Positions 10,974 to 21,917 of a stretch of 64,000 nucleotides of DNA are shown piece after piece. The DNA comes from Allacma fusca (lineage: Eukaryota; Arthropoda; Collembola; Symphypleona; Sminthuridae). Location of the stretch: contig OX359246.1 of assembly GCA_947179485.1 (NCBI GenBank), positions 8,060,001 to 8,124,000 on the forward strand, in the 5' to 3' direction. Both the position numbers and the translations under genes were made by a program. The notes beneath the pieces are model-generated. The model was given only the letters and a program-made list of their open reading frames with translations, was not told the DNA's origin and did not search any database. Numbering within the stretch: position 1 is the first letter of the stretch; each line of letters opens with the position of its first letter.

Positions 10974-13580
10974 GGTAATTGTCGACCTCGACAATGTCAT
11001 CTGTCGAAGTTCAAGTTCATATTATTTGTAATTATACTAATGTTATTTATGTTACCTTACTTTGTAGCTATATGTTGGTCGTTGTATTGACTTTGTAGCA
11101 AGGTCGTAATGGTATTCATGGGTATTTGTTGTTAAGGCATTTTATACAATTTATCATACATGTTCATCATCATATGTGTGTATACTTTTGTAATGCTGTA
11201 CAATATTTGATGGTGTTACTGTTTGTATACTTACGTCTGATAATCAACCATTTTCATCCTTTCATCATTTGCATATACACTATTTACATGGAATATATCG
11301 TTATTTGGCTTGATTTCTAATGTTATTTATCGTATCTAAGATTAGAAACATCGTAGCAGAATTGAAAATTTTGTACACGCAATTATAGTATGTCGAAACA
11401 AGAATTCGAATCTCGAAAGATACATAAAAATACTATGTTTTGAAAAGAATTTGTTTGTAAAAACTGACAAGAATACTTGAAAGCAGATATGAAACATTTT
11501 CCCTTGTTTCTATTGTTATTTGATTTCTAATTTTTCTGATACCAAATTCTAGTTGTTGCAACAAGTGGGGTAGCATGTTTATATGCTGAGGTTGTTGTTA
11601 GATAATAGGACTGATAATATGTTATTTTTCGTGAAATCCCGTGACTTTCCTTGTGGAACAATTTAACATGTCACAGACAAATCGTTGTGGGGAAATGTGT
11701 GATTATCCAATATCACTATCAACGGTTTGAAGTGACGGTCTTGAGCGCAGTAGTGTCGCTCTTAAACACAATTATTTGAAAAACCGACGCTGAAACCTCC
11801 TGAGGTCTCTACAGAAAGTTTGAAAATCTTTTTATTTTCGCCTGTGAAATATTTGAGTTGTTTTTCGGTGGCTAAATTAGGAATTATGTCCTTCTCATGC
11901 ACAACTGTTGGCAATTTCACCAAATGTGAAAACATCGTGCTCCATGAAGTTCTGTAAGTGGTTCTTACTACTCCATAAGACATAAAATCATATTGTACCG
12001 TGAGCTATTTCCTCAACTGAGATAGGAATGTATTTTGGCGATAATCATAAATATATATATATATACCTTGATCTGTAAAAATTCTTATTTGATGAAATGT
12101 GTCAAATTTGTAAGTTAAATTTTCTGTTTAAAATTCCTTTCATAATTGTGTTTTCTTAATATAATTTTTGTCTTGGGAAACTATGGAATTTATCAAAGCT
12201 AATAAGACATTTGATCTTTTAAGATTTAAAACTGATCCTTTTTATTGGATAAACGAAGTGAACTTAATGATTCCGTAAACCTTTTGTCATCTATGATGTG
12301 TATTCGCACAGATAGCTTCCGTCTTAGACTTTTAACTCAAAATTGTAAAAAGATGTCAACACTGTTTGCAATGTGATTCTCGTTGCCTCTTGTACCTCTC
12401 GATTCACATTGGACTAGTTTACGACTAACAATCAAATATATCCATTACTGTAATTTTCTTACTTTTTATCTTTTTATTTAAAGTTCCTCCTACCTATTCG
12501 TGGTATATTTTTGTTTATTCTTCTGGTCCCTAGATCATTCATGTAGGCCCTTGGAATAGGTGAAGGTCCTTGCTCTCAAACGACATTAGGATCCTTCTGA
12601 TCGGGGCACATTCATGTCAATAATTTTTGATAAAATTATTTTCTAACTATCATTTGAAATGCGAAACACTTTGCAAGTAAATAATAAAAGAATTACACAC
12701 AGAAATTCTTTTGGAAGAATCTATCCTTTGGCCTTTCGTTTTACTTAATCCATTTTTCTAGGTACCTAAAATATTAGCACGTCTAGCTAAATAGATTTTG
12801 TTGAACTGAAGTTAAAAGGTAAACTGATCCTGATCGTAGAGAACTTGCTTATACAGGGGTCTGATTTTTGCTGGAAATTTGTTATCCCGCTCATCCCAAA
12901 CGATGAGTAGGTTAGAAATATAAATTTATTCTTCTCATATGGAGTTGAATAACCTAATAAAGTCACAAGGCATTACAATCATCACTCATTGAGTGAACAA
13001 GCCTCAAGGAATTATGATATTGCCTAAAATTTTTGTTAGAACTGAACCTTATCTTGAAACATTTTTCATCTCGTTAACAAATCAGTGTTTATTTTGAAAA
13101 CACAGCCTGACTTGATAGTGTTGATGTCTAATAAAAACCTAATCACTGGAATCAATGGGGTGAAAAGGAAATTGGAAAGAAAATGGATAATGAATCCAAT
13201 GATTGGGTTAATGACTGTGGAGCTGATGCCATTGGGCCATGAAAGATATATTGATTTGAATCACATAATCTTTAGACTGTTTTTTTCTTTTTACTCCTAT
13301 TGGAGATCTGCCTCTTTAACTAAGTGGAACTTTTCGTTCGTTATTTGAACTTTTATTATTTTCATTTCGTTTTTATATTTTTGTTGTATATGAACTTGGT
13401 TTTCTGTCTTTTCTCTTCCTAACCTTATTCTACTTATAACTACTTATCCTATTATTTTGCTAATACTATCTTATAACTAATAAATGTTTTTAAATATTTT
13501 TCCATACAATTTTATGGTTTTGTGTATATTTTTCTTCGTTGTTTTCTTTCTTGCGTTGATCCTTCCCGGTTGGGTCGGTG
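10974..13580 (-). other. Long 3' untranslated region of the LTR element
   Basis: About 2.6 kb of AT-rich sequence between the ORF4 stop and the polypurine tract. Only short unconvincing frames occur, the longest in sense direction being 73 codons at 11983-11762. It includes an AT dinucleotide run near 12050. It could hold export, packaging or regulatory RNA elements, but none is recognisable. Confidence 0.6.
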
Positions 13581-14327
13581 TTATAGTTGTACGGTTGCTC
13601 TGGTTGTGTGTCGGCTGGCTTGTTGTTGTGTATTGGGCCTCACAATTCTGCATCCGACTAGCTGCTCTATAGAATTTTGAACTAATGCCTGCGTGTCTGC
13701 AACATTGTCTAATTCTCTCTCATTCGGTTTTTGTTGATCTGATTTCTTTTTCTGCATTCGAATTCGGTACAGTATTACTGTGACTATAAATATCACTACT
13801 GTGGTAATACAACCGAATGAACTAATAATGACTACGGTATAATCCGTGTCTGATGTTGGAACCTCATTGGATTTCCAATCAATTTCGTTGAATTGCTCCA
13901 TCCATGGTGGTCTGCTATCCCTCAGCATCGTGGGCTGTTGGTTTTGTATGAATTGGGGTTGTATAAGTTGTTGTTGGGGTTGTAGTAGAGCCATTTGTTG
14001 ATTTCTCTCCATGATTCTCTGTGCTTCTACGTTTGGGTCGTTCGGGTCGTACTGCACTACGGCTAGTTTCCCGTCATCTTTGTGGTGTAGTATATGTACT
14101 ACTGGGTCTTTTTGTGATAACACTGATGCTGTAATGGCTCCGCTTCCGACGGTTATGGCTGGTACCATGTAATTTGCGAACCATTTTCCGACTTGAGTTC
14201 CTAGGGCTGCCATCAGTGGTCCTTGCCATGGTTCTGGACTTGGTTGTGCTATCGGCCTGGTTTCGGAAACGTCCATTGCAATTAGAGTTATTGCAAGGCT
14301 CAAAAGAATATACCACTTGTATTCCAT
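13581..14327 (-). CDS. ORF4: small type I membrane protein of the LTR element
   Basis: 248 codons. The N-terminus MEYKWYILLSLAITLIAM is a signal peptide. Then come a proline-rich start, a glycine/alanine-rich moderately hydrophobic stretch (about residues 40-70) and a Q-rich region (about 110-130). A clear membrane segment (YTVVIISSFGCITTVVIFIV, about residues 163-185) is followed by RIRMQKKK and a cytoplasmic tail of about 55 residues, giving a predicted type I topology. No N-glycosylation sequon is evident. It lies 567 bases downstream of ORF3, the position where gypsy-like elements often carry envelope genes. I do not recognise the family. It could be an accessory membrane protein or a reduced envelope subunit. 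How it is translated, probably from a spliced RNA, is unknown. Confidence 0.7.
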   Translation of the reverse strand: MEYKWYILLSLAITLIAMDVSETRPIAQPSPEPWQGPLMAALGTQVGKWFANYMVPAITVGSGAITASVLSQKDPVVHILHHKDDGKLAVVQYDPNDPNVEAQRIMERNQQMALLQPQQQLIQPQFIQNQQPTMLRDSRPPWMEQFNEIDWKSNEVPTSDTDYTVVIISSFGCITTVVIFIVTVILYRIRMQKKKSDQQKPNERELDNVADTQALVQNSIEQLVGCRIVRPNTQQQASRHTTRATVQL

Positions 14328-14894
14328 CCTTGGAAAATTTTGTATCTGTTTTTGGTTTCGTATTTCTGAGTAGTCTCAAGTATTTGAGCTCTCTGTGGGT
14401 GTTGAGATTATAATGAGTACTCTGGTTTAAGAATCTCTTATTTATATCAGTATATTGTTTGTGTTTTCATCTTCCGATTGCGAAAGAGAATTCTTTTCCT
14501 AATTCCAATGTTGTAATCCGTATGTCCCACTTCCGGTGACATAATCTTTTGTTAGTATTTTTTATCTTATGAACTCTATGAAATGTGTTAGTAAGTAAAA
14601 TATTTTTGTTTTGTTTTCTATTTTGTATTTTATTTTTATTTGTTTTTCTTTTCTAACTATTCTGTTATGGTGATCATTATGTAACATCCGCCGTAATCCC
14701 GATGGTTGATGCTACATAAGATCTTAAAAATGTTTTATCGTAGATCATCTCTTGCGAAATAATCTACACTTTACATTCCCTTCGGGAATTTCTTCCGTCA
14801 TCAGGTAATTTGGCTTCTGCTTTCCCCGCTAGTTCTCCTTCTCTTCCTACCATGACCTGGATGGAATGGTCAGGTTATTATCCTCTGTGACATT
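14328..14894 (-). other. Gap between ORF3 and ORF4
   Basis: 567 bases without a coding frame in the sense direction. In sense it includes a stretch ending AAAAACAG 21 bases before the ORF4 start, which could serve as a weak splice acceptor for an ORF4 mRNA. Confidence 0.4.
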
Positions 14895-17800
14895 TTAATC
14901 ATCTTCCTCGGACGGCCCTCTGAGGGTGCCTGTCTCCTCCTCTCCTTCCGCTAGTGTTCGGAATGATATGACTGCGAATCTATTCTCGGATAAAATCTCC
15001 GGGTCCCATCTTGCCCGTTCCGATCTTTCCCATAATTGATCCATTAACCTTCTGTGCTCCACAGGGTTTGTTATGGAAAGATAGCTGGTTCTTTGTTGTG
15101 TTACTGGATCTCTCCTGAGTTCTTCCTGAATAAAATCATGTCCAAGGTCTCGAAAAATTATTTCAATTCCTGTCCGACCTCTGAGGGTTCGTATGAGATT
15201 TATTATGTCGGGTTCATCTGGTCTTCCATCAATGACAACTGATCGCCATTGGGGTGTTTGGAATCGATCTATAGTGCTTGGTACCATATGTATTGGTGTT
15301 ATTCCTGGTCGTCTCTCGTTTCTTGGCGATAATTGATATGGTTTGTAACTTGGTCCATCTCCACGGTTGCTAATTTGCTCCCGAATCCTGTGAAAATGTT
15401 CTCTTTGCCAGATTCGTATCGTGACAAGTTCGTTTAGGTCTCTGAAAGAGCCTGTTCTCCGGGGTTGTCTTAGGGTGGCTACTCCTCCTTTCAGTTTTCT
15501 AGCGTATAGGGTAGTTGGCTTTTGGCCTTCCCCTGCTAGTTTCATTGCGAATATCCAGTCTTCCCATTGTCCTAGTTCTTCTTCTATGTCGTCTATTGGA
15601 TTGGGTTGACTTCTGCCGCTTTGATTCATCGCTCCAAATTGTCGCCACTCCTGAATTGCCTCGTCCTGATGATAAAGAGTTATGAGCCTTTCGGTCATAC
15701 TCGCAAATTCTTGAAAACTTAGCATGTGTATTGGTATACTTGCTAGTTGTTGTAAAGCTTTCTCTCCACGTCCGGTGATGGCGTCTCCTCTCAGTAGGAA
15801 ACTATTTATCCATATTTCTTGCTCTCGCCAAGTTGGCTGAGTTCCTATGTCAAACCACATCTGAGTAATCAATCTGCGTAGCTCGGTTCCTGTTAGCCCT
15901 TGCATTACTCCTTGATGTTCCCGACATGTTAGGTATGTTGGTACTTGGTGATTGTCAATACCTCTTTGACCATTGAACAGTGTTGTCCAAAGTCTCGGTA
16001 TCATTTCCCCTGGTGAGATGTTCATGTCTCCTGCCATCGTTTCCAGACGGGTGTTTTCCATTGGTACGTTTCTTCGACTTTGCCCGTATAGGATGAGCAG
16101 GTCTCGCTCCCTTGGGTCTAGTCTGCGATAATCTGTGGGATGGTCCATTGCATCATACAGCAATGCCCTTCTTTCCCGGATTAATTCTCCGTGATTGTTG
16201 TAGTCTATTCCTGCCTGGTGTTCGGCGTATTCTATATTCGATTCGTGAGCATCTGTTCTAGGTTCGCTTAAAGTACTAAGCGCCCTTCGTAACTGCTCGA
16301 GTCGTAGTTGAGGTGGTTGGGTGGGTTGTTGGTGGATGTCAAGTCTCTCGATAAATGTCTCCCTGTACATTCTGTTGAGCCATCTCACTAGATTTTGCTC
16401 TGGACTGTTGGTTGACCGGTGTGAGATATTATATGTTGGAAGTCTCTCTGGGTCAATGGTAGATTTCTGGTAACAATGAGGACACATGGTGGATCTTTCC
16501 CTGGTGTCCATGTTGTTGCTGAAGTAGTTCGTTCTCCTGGAGTACTGCGCTTCTATCTGGCTGTGGCGTTCGTCTCCGGATATATCTTCCATCACTTGGT
16601 CTGGGAATCTTGGCGGTGGTGAGTGGTCCAATGGGTCATTGGCCCTTTCCACCATCTTTTTCACTTGAAGTCGTACCGGATCCAGTTGGCTGTATAACTG
16701 TGTCTTGTTTGGGTTGGTAAAGATGACTATTTCCGCATCCTCATCTTCCCAACTTGGTGCTACCATCCATCCACGGACTCCTATGTAAAATGATACGTGA
16801 GCTAAATCAACGAATCTTACATCAGGTGAGTCGGGTTGTGCCAGTGGGTCTTCCGGTGCTGGAGCTGGTGGGTTTTCCTGGCGTTCTTCCTTGAATTCCA
16901 CCTTTCGTTGACGTTGTCTAGCTCGTCTGGACTTCAGTTTGTCTTCAATGGGTGGTATATGTTGTCCCGTTATCGCGGATGGTCCGGGTGACGGTGACCT
17001 TGATCCTTGTCTGTCCCTTGTATCGTTAAATATTACAGTCCTAATGGGTGAGTATACTCTAACCCTGGGTCGTTCAATTTCTGGCTCTGGACCTCGTCGT
17101 CGTCCTCTATACTGGAATGTACAGTTTGGAGCGTTGTCTCTTCCATACAACCTGTCCAACTCGGGTCTACTCCTTCGGATGTATTGTACCGGAATGTCCT
17201 TTTGTCTTTGCCAAGCTTCATGTGCTGCTAACTTGGTCTTTGGTCGTACGGGTGGCTTATGGCCATGTTTGAGTGGGCAGTATTCGCATCTGGTCTGCAC
17301 CCACTTACTGTCTGTCTCATTATCTGACGAACTATCTACCTGATGTTCCAATGGTGGCTTTTCTTCGTCGTCTAAGACTTCTTCCTTGATTACGTTCAAT
17401 GATGTTCCGGCTCCTTCTTCTTGAGCTTCCATAGCTTGTTCCGTTGGCACAGCCGGTTCCTCTTCTGAGGCCAAAACCGGTCCTTCTGCTCCCTCTGTCC
17501 TTCGTGGGTGGCTTCTTCCAGGGTCACTCTTCCGTATTGGATCCTGGTTCCCTCCGAAGTCCATTCCGACGGACGTGCCAATATAGATTACCATTCTGAG
17601 GGTAACTCGTACAAGCTGTTGAATAATCCCTGTAGGTCTTCCTGACGATGAGTGAGCCTCCTCTTCCTCGATTCGTGCCAGCATAAGCTGTAGCTGTTGT
17701 TTTAAGAATTGTTTGCTATAACTGACGGGTGACCATGCGTTGGTCGGTCCTACGAATGCATCTCGCCTCTGCCGTTCTCTGGCTGCTCGTTCCGACGTTC

Positions 17801-20800
17801 GCTGGAAGAGTGGGTGGGTTTGTGAGACGTTGGCGTGTGCCTTTGTCTCCCATCCCTTGAGTTCTTCTTCTTCCAGATGGTCAACTCCTTTGTATACGTG
17901 TGGTATGAGCAAAACTATCGTCCAGTTTGCTTCTGTGATTGTCGTTGCTAGTGCGAAGTGTACAACTTCACCTATTGCAATTTCCTCGGTGGGGTGAACA
18001 TAGTCTTCCCCTTTTGTGATACTGTGAGGGTTGTTTTGCATCTGGCGTTGTAGGTTATTTATCTGGTCTTTTGCCAAGATACTTCGCCTGGTGCGTTTAT
18101 GTATGGTTTTGAGTCCCAAAATTTGGATGACTTTGTCAATGAATTTCCCGTATTGTATTTCATATTCCTTCCAAATTTCGTATTTGGTTTGTAGTGGCAG
18201 TTGAATTGGTTTTGTTATTAAGTCCATTGCGACTGACTGTAAAGTTCTTGTTGTAAGATGGTAACCGTCACGTATTGCTTGTGACATTAACCAAATAGCT
18301 TGCGGTAATTTCCGTTGGTCTCGAATTTTCTGTCTTCGTTCCTCTTCCTCCGAGGTGGGTTCAGGAGCATGTCGTCGCACTCTCCCGTTTTCGGATTCTT
18401 CCTCTTCCACTTCCTTGCCTAAAGCTTGATTCCATACTTTGGCTACAGAAGTTTCGTTGAGGTAATGAGCATTCCTTTGGATACCACCTGGTAATGCTAT
18501 TAAATTCGGAGATATTTCTGTTGCTGTTGGATCTTTCTTAAGAAAATCTTCTAATTCTTTTTCCTCACTGGCGTTGACGGGCATTATCATCCAGATGGGT
18601 CGTTGGTCTGGTAGTTGGGACTCGATGAGTACCCAATCCTGCGGTATTTTGACTGTTTTGAGTGGTTTATTCCATCTCCTGACTGCGTCTAGGATTGAGC
18701 TGGTGTAGACTCCTACTATGACCATTCCCGTGGTACACATGCCTACGGCTCCTGCTACTCCTCGTACTACTCCATTCTGCCAGAGTCGGTGCGCTGTGGC
18801 TGAGCCGAAACCTTGGTACCGTACGGCTGAATTTCCGACCGGTGGGCATTCCCGTTGGCCGTAAGGGTCATAGTGTCCGATTTCCTCTGAGTCTTCCTTG
18901 TTTTCAAAGTCCAGGCTGACATGGTCAAAGCCTCTTGGACTTGTCGAGTTGTCAATCTCCAATCGGGTCCACCACTGGTAATGTGAGGCCCTGGTTGTTG
19001 GATATGGTCCGTAGTGTCCCGTCAATTCTTTTCTCAAGGTGGATTGTCCTACAGCAGATGTAATTAAACCGAACATTAATAAGAATGATAGCCAACTGTT
19101 ACCGAGGTAAGGTATGGGTCCTCCTCGTCTTCCTCCTCCTCCACGTCCCATTTCCGGCGTGTGAGGTGGCGTTTGAATTGATGAGGTTGACTGTCTTGGT
19201 TCCTCGTCGTCACTGAGGATGACGGTTCCGTCCTGGGGTGAGTTGGCAAAATCAGCCAATGAAAGCTGGTGGTGATTAACAATTTCCGTTGTATCCGAAG
19301 TTATTGATGATTCTCGATCTTTGGGTCTTCTCTTTGATCTGATCAACTCGAAATCCTCTGAACTACTGCTCTGTTCGTTGTGTTGTTCGGCTATGGATAG
19401 CTCAGATGTTGCAACTTCGACGTTTTGTGCTGGTGAGGGTGGCATTTCCGTTGCCATTCCTGTTGAGCTTGCCGTTTCTGGATCATTTCGTTTTTCCTGA
19501 GCGAGCAAACGCTCTAGCTCTCCTGATGTGGCTGTTGACGTTGGAATGTTGGTTGGTTCAAAGTGTGCTGGAGGTAATTCTCTGGTTTGAAGGTCTATTT
19601 TTGACTCAGCACATACCAAGTGAAAGTCGTTATCATTTCTCAACTTTATCCATTCCTGTCGGTGGCGTGCTAATTCTTTCATTAATTCTTCCTTTTGCTT
19701 TTTCGCACTGTCTGCGTTGACATTTTGTCTGGCAAGGTTGCGGATGATTTCCCCGAGATCTTTTATTCGGTTTACCATCTCCTCGTGCTTCCCTGCTTTC
19801 CTGGAGTCTTCTCCGATTTTTAGGATGTTCGACTGCCATTTCGCCGGTGGTTGGGTTGGTGCTGTGTTCTGTCCAAATAGCTCTAAGATGGTCATCTGAG
19901 CCTCCTTCTTGACCTTCTTCTCCTTCTTTGCACGTTTCTTTGCATGATGTTCACATTCCTGTTGTACCACTGGTCCACTGTCGGTTGCAATTACTTGTCG
20001 TACCCTTTTACATCCTTTCCTACTACAGGTTTGGATGGGTACTGTCTCTTCCTCTTCTGAGTCTGAAGAAGATTCATTGGCGGTATCTCTGTCCGCTGTT
20101 GTAGCTGTGTCCGTGGCAGTTTCCTCGCTCCATAATGTCACAGCTACTGATGGTGGAGTCACTACAGGTACTTCCACTGGTCTCTCTCTTTGAGCGATGC
20201 AAACTGCACGCTGTGGTTTAGGTGGTTCACTATTGACCGGTATTGTTGGCGGTGGCATCTTTGTGACCGCTGTGTAGCTTGAAGCTGGAGCTGCTATGGG
20301 TGCTGTCAGTATTGACTCCCTCTCCATTCGATCTTTATAATCTTTCGCTGCTGGTGATAGAAATGGTGAAGGTGGTGGGGTTGACTCTCTCCTGCTCCTT
20401 GACCGCGCTGGACTGTCATAGCGGCTCCTTGACCTGTCGTCCTCCCGTCGCTTCTTCCTCTCCGATGACGACTCTGTCTCCCGCTTCCTGGTCCTGCTGT
20501 CCTTAGAGCTGTGTCTTTCCCTCGAACTTTCTCTTGAGCTTCTATGATGCCTGCTCGAACTTTCTCCAGTAGTGATGGCCCGCCCGCGGCCTCTCCCGGC
20601 TGGTACCATATGTGCCGAGTAGGCTGCGAATCTCGGAGGCTCCCTTCGTCGGTCCTCCAAGTTCCCTCGTCTCAGATCGGGTCCATAGTTGTCGTCAATA
20701 CGTCTATTGATTCTATGGGCTACGTCCTCGACCTGTTCTTCATGTTGCGGTAACCATTCACTAATTTCGGGGATGTTGACCCGGGTAACTCCACAAATAG

Positions 20801-21464
20801 GGTCGGCTCCCATCACTTTCCGAGATGAGCTTCGACTTGTCTTGCCTCGTTCGTACTGAAGGCTTGGAGTAAATGCCCAGGGGTCATGTTCATAATCTCC
20901 CCTTGGATTCTTTTGTCCGGGCACATCCTTTTCCTGCCTGTAATTTTGGACTAGCCATGGGTCATCTGGCTGTCTATTACGTGTTCTACAGATGGGGATC
21001 TGTCGTCGTATGGGAGTGGGATTAAATTCTTGTCCTTTAAAAAGGTAAACAAGATCATCTGGCGCTCGCTCGCCTCTATCTACTTCCACCTGCTGCTCCG
21101 GAAAATTTATTGACCCGCAAAAGTGCGGTTCTCGTCGTAATATACGATAATCTAGTGTTAACTCTCTAGGCTTTCTGAGAGCTCCGATGAGTACTGAATG
21201 AGTTACGATTTCTCGTCCATCTCGTCCTTGGATGATAATCCTGTGGGGTAACTTCCCGTCTACTCTGAGAACAACTTCCAGTCGTCCCGTATCTGAGTTT
21301 GGTAAAATTTTCGCTTGTGGTATTTCCACTTCAGTTTGACTCACGTATTGGGTCCAATAACGTGGTCGATCGTCGTCGTCCCTGTCGACGGCGGGTGGGG
21401 CGTCTTGGCGTGGAGTCTCGTTGGTTCGAGACCCGGATGCACGTGACCCTCTGTTCTCTGACAT
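14895..21464 (-). CDS. ORF3: large polyprotein with envelope-like central part
   Basis: 2189 codons, no recognised family. Features in order (approximate residues): arginine/serine-rich RS domain (298-365); a CX4CX16CXHH possible zinc site followed by a lysine-rich tract (478-515); a hydrophobic segment SWLSFLLMFGLITSAVG (789-806) that could act as internal signal or anchor; then a region with five NXS/T sequons (NST, NAS, NET, NWT, NVS); a second hydrophobic stretch (897-925); two furin-like basic sites, RVRR (about 1030) and RTRR (about 1125); a third weaker hydrophobic segment (1275-1302); CXXC motifs near 1390 and 1660; and a soluble C-terminal 500 residues without known motifs. Sequons and dibasic sites between hydrophobic segments suggest an envelope-like ectodomain embedded in a larger protein. 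In sense the start codon directly follows TATTTTATCTTCAACCAG, a good splice acceptor. Confidence 0.75.
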   Translation of the reverse strand: MSENRGSRASGSRTNETPRQDAPPAVDRDDDDRPRYWTQYVSQTEVEIPQAKILPNSDTGRLEVVLRVDGKLPHRIIIQGRDGREIVTHSVLIGALRKPRELTLDYRILRREPHFCGSINFPEQQVEVDRGERAPDDLVYLFKGQEFNPTPIRRQIPICRTRNRQPDDPWLVQNYRQEKDVPGQKNPRGDYEHDPWAFTPSLQYERGKTSRSSSRKVMGADPICGVTRVNIPEISEWLPQHEEQVEDVAHRINRRIDDNYGPDLRRGNLEDRRREPPRFAAYSAHMVPAGRGRGRAITTGESSSRHHRSSRESSRERHSSKDSRTRKRETESSSERKKRREDDRSRSRYDSPARSRSRRESTPPPSPFLSPAAKDYKDRMERESILTAPIAAPASSYTAVTKMPPPTIPVNSEPPKPQRAVCIAQRERPVEVPVVTPPSVAVTLWSEETATDTATTADRDTANESSSDSEEEETVPIQTCSRKGCKRVRQVIATDSGPVVQQECEHHAKKRAKKEKKVKKEAQMTILELFGQNTAPTQPPAKWQSNILKIGEDSRKAGKHEEMVNRIKDLGEIIRNLARQNVNADSAKKQKEELMKELARHRQEWIKLRNDNDFHLVCAESKIDLQTRELPPAHFEPTNIPTSTATSGELERLLAQEKRNDPETASSTGMATEMPPSPAQNVEVATSELSIAEQHNEQSSSSEDFELIRSKRRPKDRESSITSDTTEIVNHHQLSLADFANSPQDGTVILSDDEEPRQSTSSIQTPPHTPEMGRGGGGRRGGPIPYLGNSWLSFLLMFGLITSAVGQSTLRKELTGHYGPYPTTRASHYQWWTRLEIDNSTSPRGFDHVSLDFENKEDSEEIGHYDPYGQRECPPVGNSAVRYQGFGSATAHRLWQNGVVRGVAGAVGMCTTGMVIVGVYTSSILDAVRRWNKPLKTVKIPQDWVLIESQLPDQRPIWMIMPVNASEEKELEDFLKKDPTATEISPNLIALPGGIQRNAHYLNETSVAKVWNQALGKEVEEEESENGRVRRHAPEPTSEEEERRQKIRDQRKLPQAIWLMSQAIRDGYHLTTRTLQSVAMDLITKPIQLPLQTKYEIWKEYEIQYGKFIDKVIQILGLKTIHKRTRRSILAKDQINNLQRQMQNNPHSITKGEDYVHPTEEIAIGEVVHFALATTITEANWTIVLLIPHVYKGVDHLEEEELKGWETKAHANVSQTHPLFQRTSERAARERQRRDAFVGPTNAWSPVSYSKQFLKQQLQLMLARIEEEEAHSSSGRPTGIIQQLVRVTLRMVIYIGTSVGMDFGGNQDPIRKSDPGRSHPRRTEGAEGPVLASEEEPAVPTEQAMEAQEEGAGTSLNVIKEEVLDDEEKPPLEHQVDSSSDNETDSKWVQTRCEYCPLKHGHKPPVRPKTKLAAHEAWQRQKDIPVQYIRRSRPELDRLYGRDNAPNCTFQYRGRRRGPEPEIERPRVRVYSPIRTVIFNDTRDRQGSRSPSPGPSAITGQHIPPIEDKLKSRRARQRQRKVEFKEERQENPPAPAPEDPLAQPDSPDVRFVDLAHVSFYIGVRGWMVAPSWEDEDAEIVIFTNPNKTQLYSQLDPVRLQVKKMVERANDPLDHSPPPRFPDQVMEDISGDERHSQIEAQYSRRTNYFSNNMDTRERSTMCPHCYQKSTIDPERLPTYNISHRSTNSPEQNLVRWLNRMYRETFIERLDIHQQPTQPPQLRLEQLRRALSTLSEPRTDAHESNIEYAEHQAGIDYNNHGELIRERRALLYDAMDHPTDYRRLDPRERDLLILYGQSRRNVPMENTRLETMAGDMNISPGEMIPRLWTTLFNGQRGIDNHQVPTYLTCREHQGVMQGLTGTELRRLITQMWFDIGTQPTWREQEIWINSFLLRGDAITGRGEKALQQLASIPIHMLSFQEFASMTERLITLYHQDEAIQEWRQFGAMNQSGRSQPNPIDDIEEELGQWEDWIFAMKLAGEGQKPTTLYARKLKGGVATLRQPRRTGSFRDLNELVTIRIWQREHFHRIREQISNRGDGPSYKPYQLSPRNERRPGITPIHMVPSTIDRFQTPQWRSVVIDGRPDEPDIINLIRTLRGRTGIEIIFRDLGHDFIQEELRRDPVTQQRTSYLSITNPVEHRRLMDQLWERSERARWDPEILSENRFAVISFRTLAEGEEETGTLRGPSEEDD

Positions 21465-21466
21465 CT
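21465..21466 (-). promoter_or_regulatory. Candidate splice acceptor at the ORF3 start
   Basis: In sense direction a T-rich tract ending CAACCAG runs straight into the ORF3 ATG. Splicing to this site would make that ATG the first base triplet of the downstream exon. This is a prediction without RNA support. Confidence 0.5.
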
Positions 21467-21653
21467 GGTTGAAGATAAAATACTTTGCAGTAATCTGATT
21501 TAATGATTGTGTACGTACCTACGTATCGGATTCTCCTTCGACCTTGTCGTATGAGGTAACTAATGAGATTTATATGGTCTCCAATCTTGAGATCAATCTC
21601 GCTTTGACCAAAACTAACACAGTTTGGTATTGTTGTTAAGTATCAGGTGGTGC

Positions 21654-21917
21654 TCATTCGCTTTCAGACTGATCCAAATCTTTTCGTCCTTTTTCGGGTA
21701 CGAGTTGGGTATCGTCTACTTTCTCCGGTTTCTTCAGCGCTTTCTTCTTGAGGTGTTTCGCCTGCTTCTTTAACTCCCGAATCTCCTCCTGAACTTGTTG
21801 AAGTTCCTGTTGGATTTGTACTCGTCGGGTTCTGAGGGTCGCTGAATGTCTCTCGGTGCTCTGACGTATTTGTTCTAATTCTCTCAGGCCTTCTGGGACT
21901 GTCTTTCGTGATGACAT
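21654..21917 (-). CDS. Alternative-frame coiled-coil ORF 5, under the pol tail
   Basis: 87 codons in the +1 frame relative to pol. The central part (QQELQQVQEEIRELKKQAKH) is strongly heptad-like, followed by a basic then acidic tail. It runs 10 bases past the pol stop codon. It is the last of five such ORFs in the same frame. Coding status is unproven. Confidence 0.4.
   Translation of the reverse strand: MSSRKTVPEGLRELEQIRQSTERHSATLRTRRVQIQQELQQVQEEIRELKKQAKHLKKKALKKPEKVDDTQLVPEKGRKDLDQSESE

Noticed and set aside
11762-11983. 73-codon sense frame in the element's 3' untranslated region
   Set aside because: No signal peptide, domain or composition bias; not distinguishable from chance.
16939-17343. 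134-codon plus-strand frame opposite ORF3
   Set aside because: Antisense shadow of a long real frame; no recognisable features.
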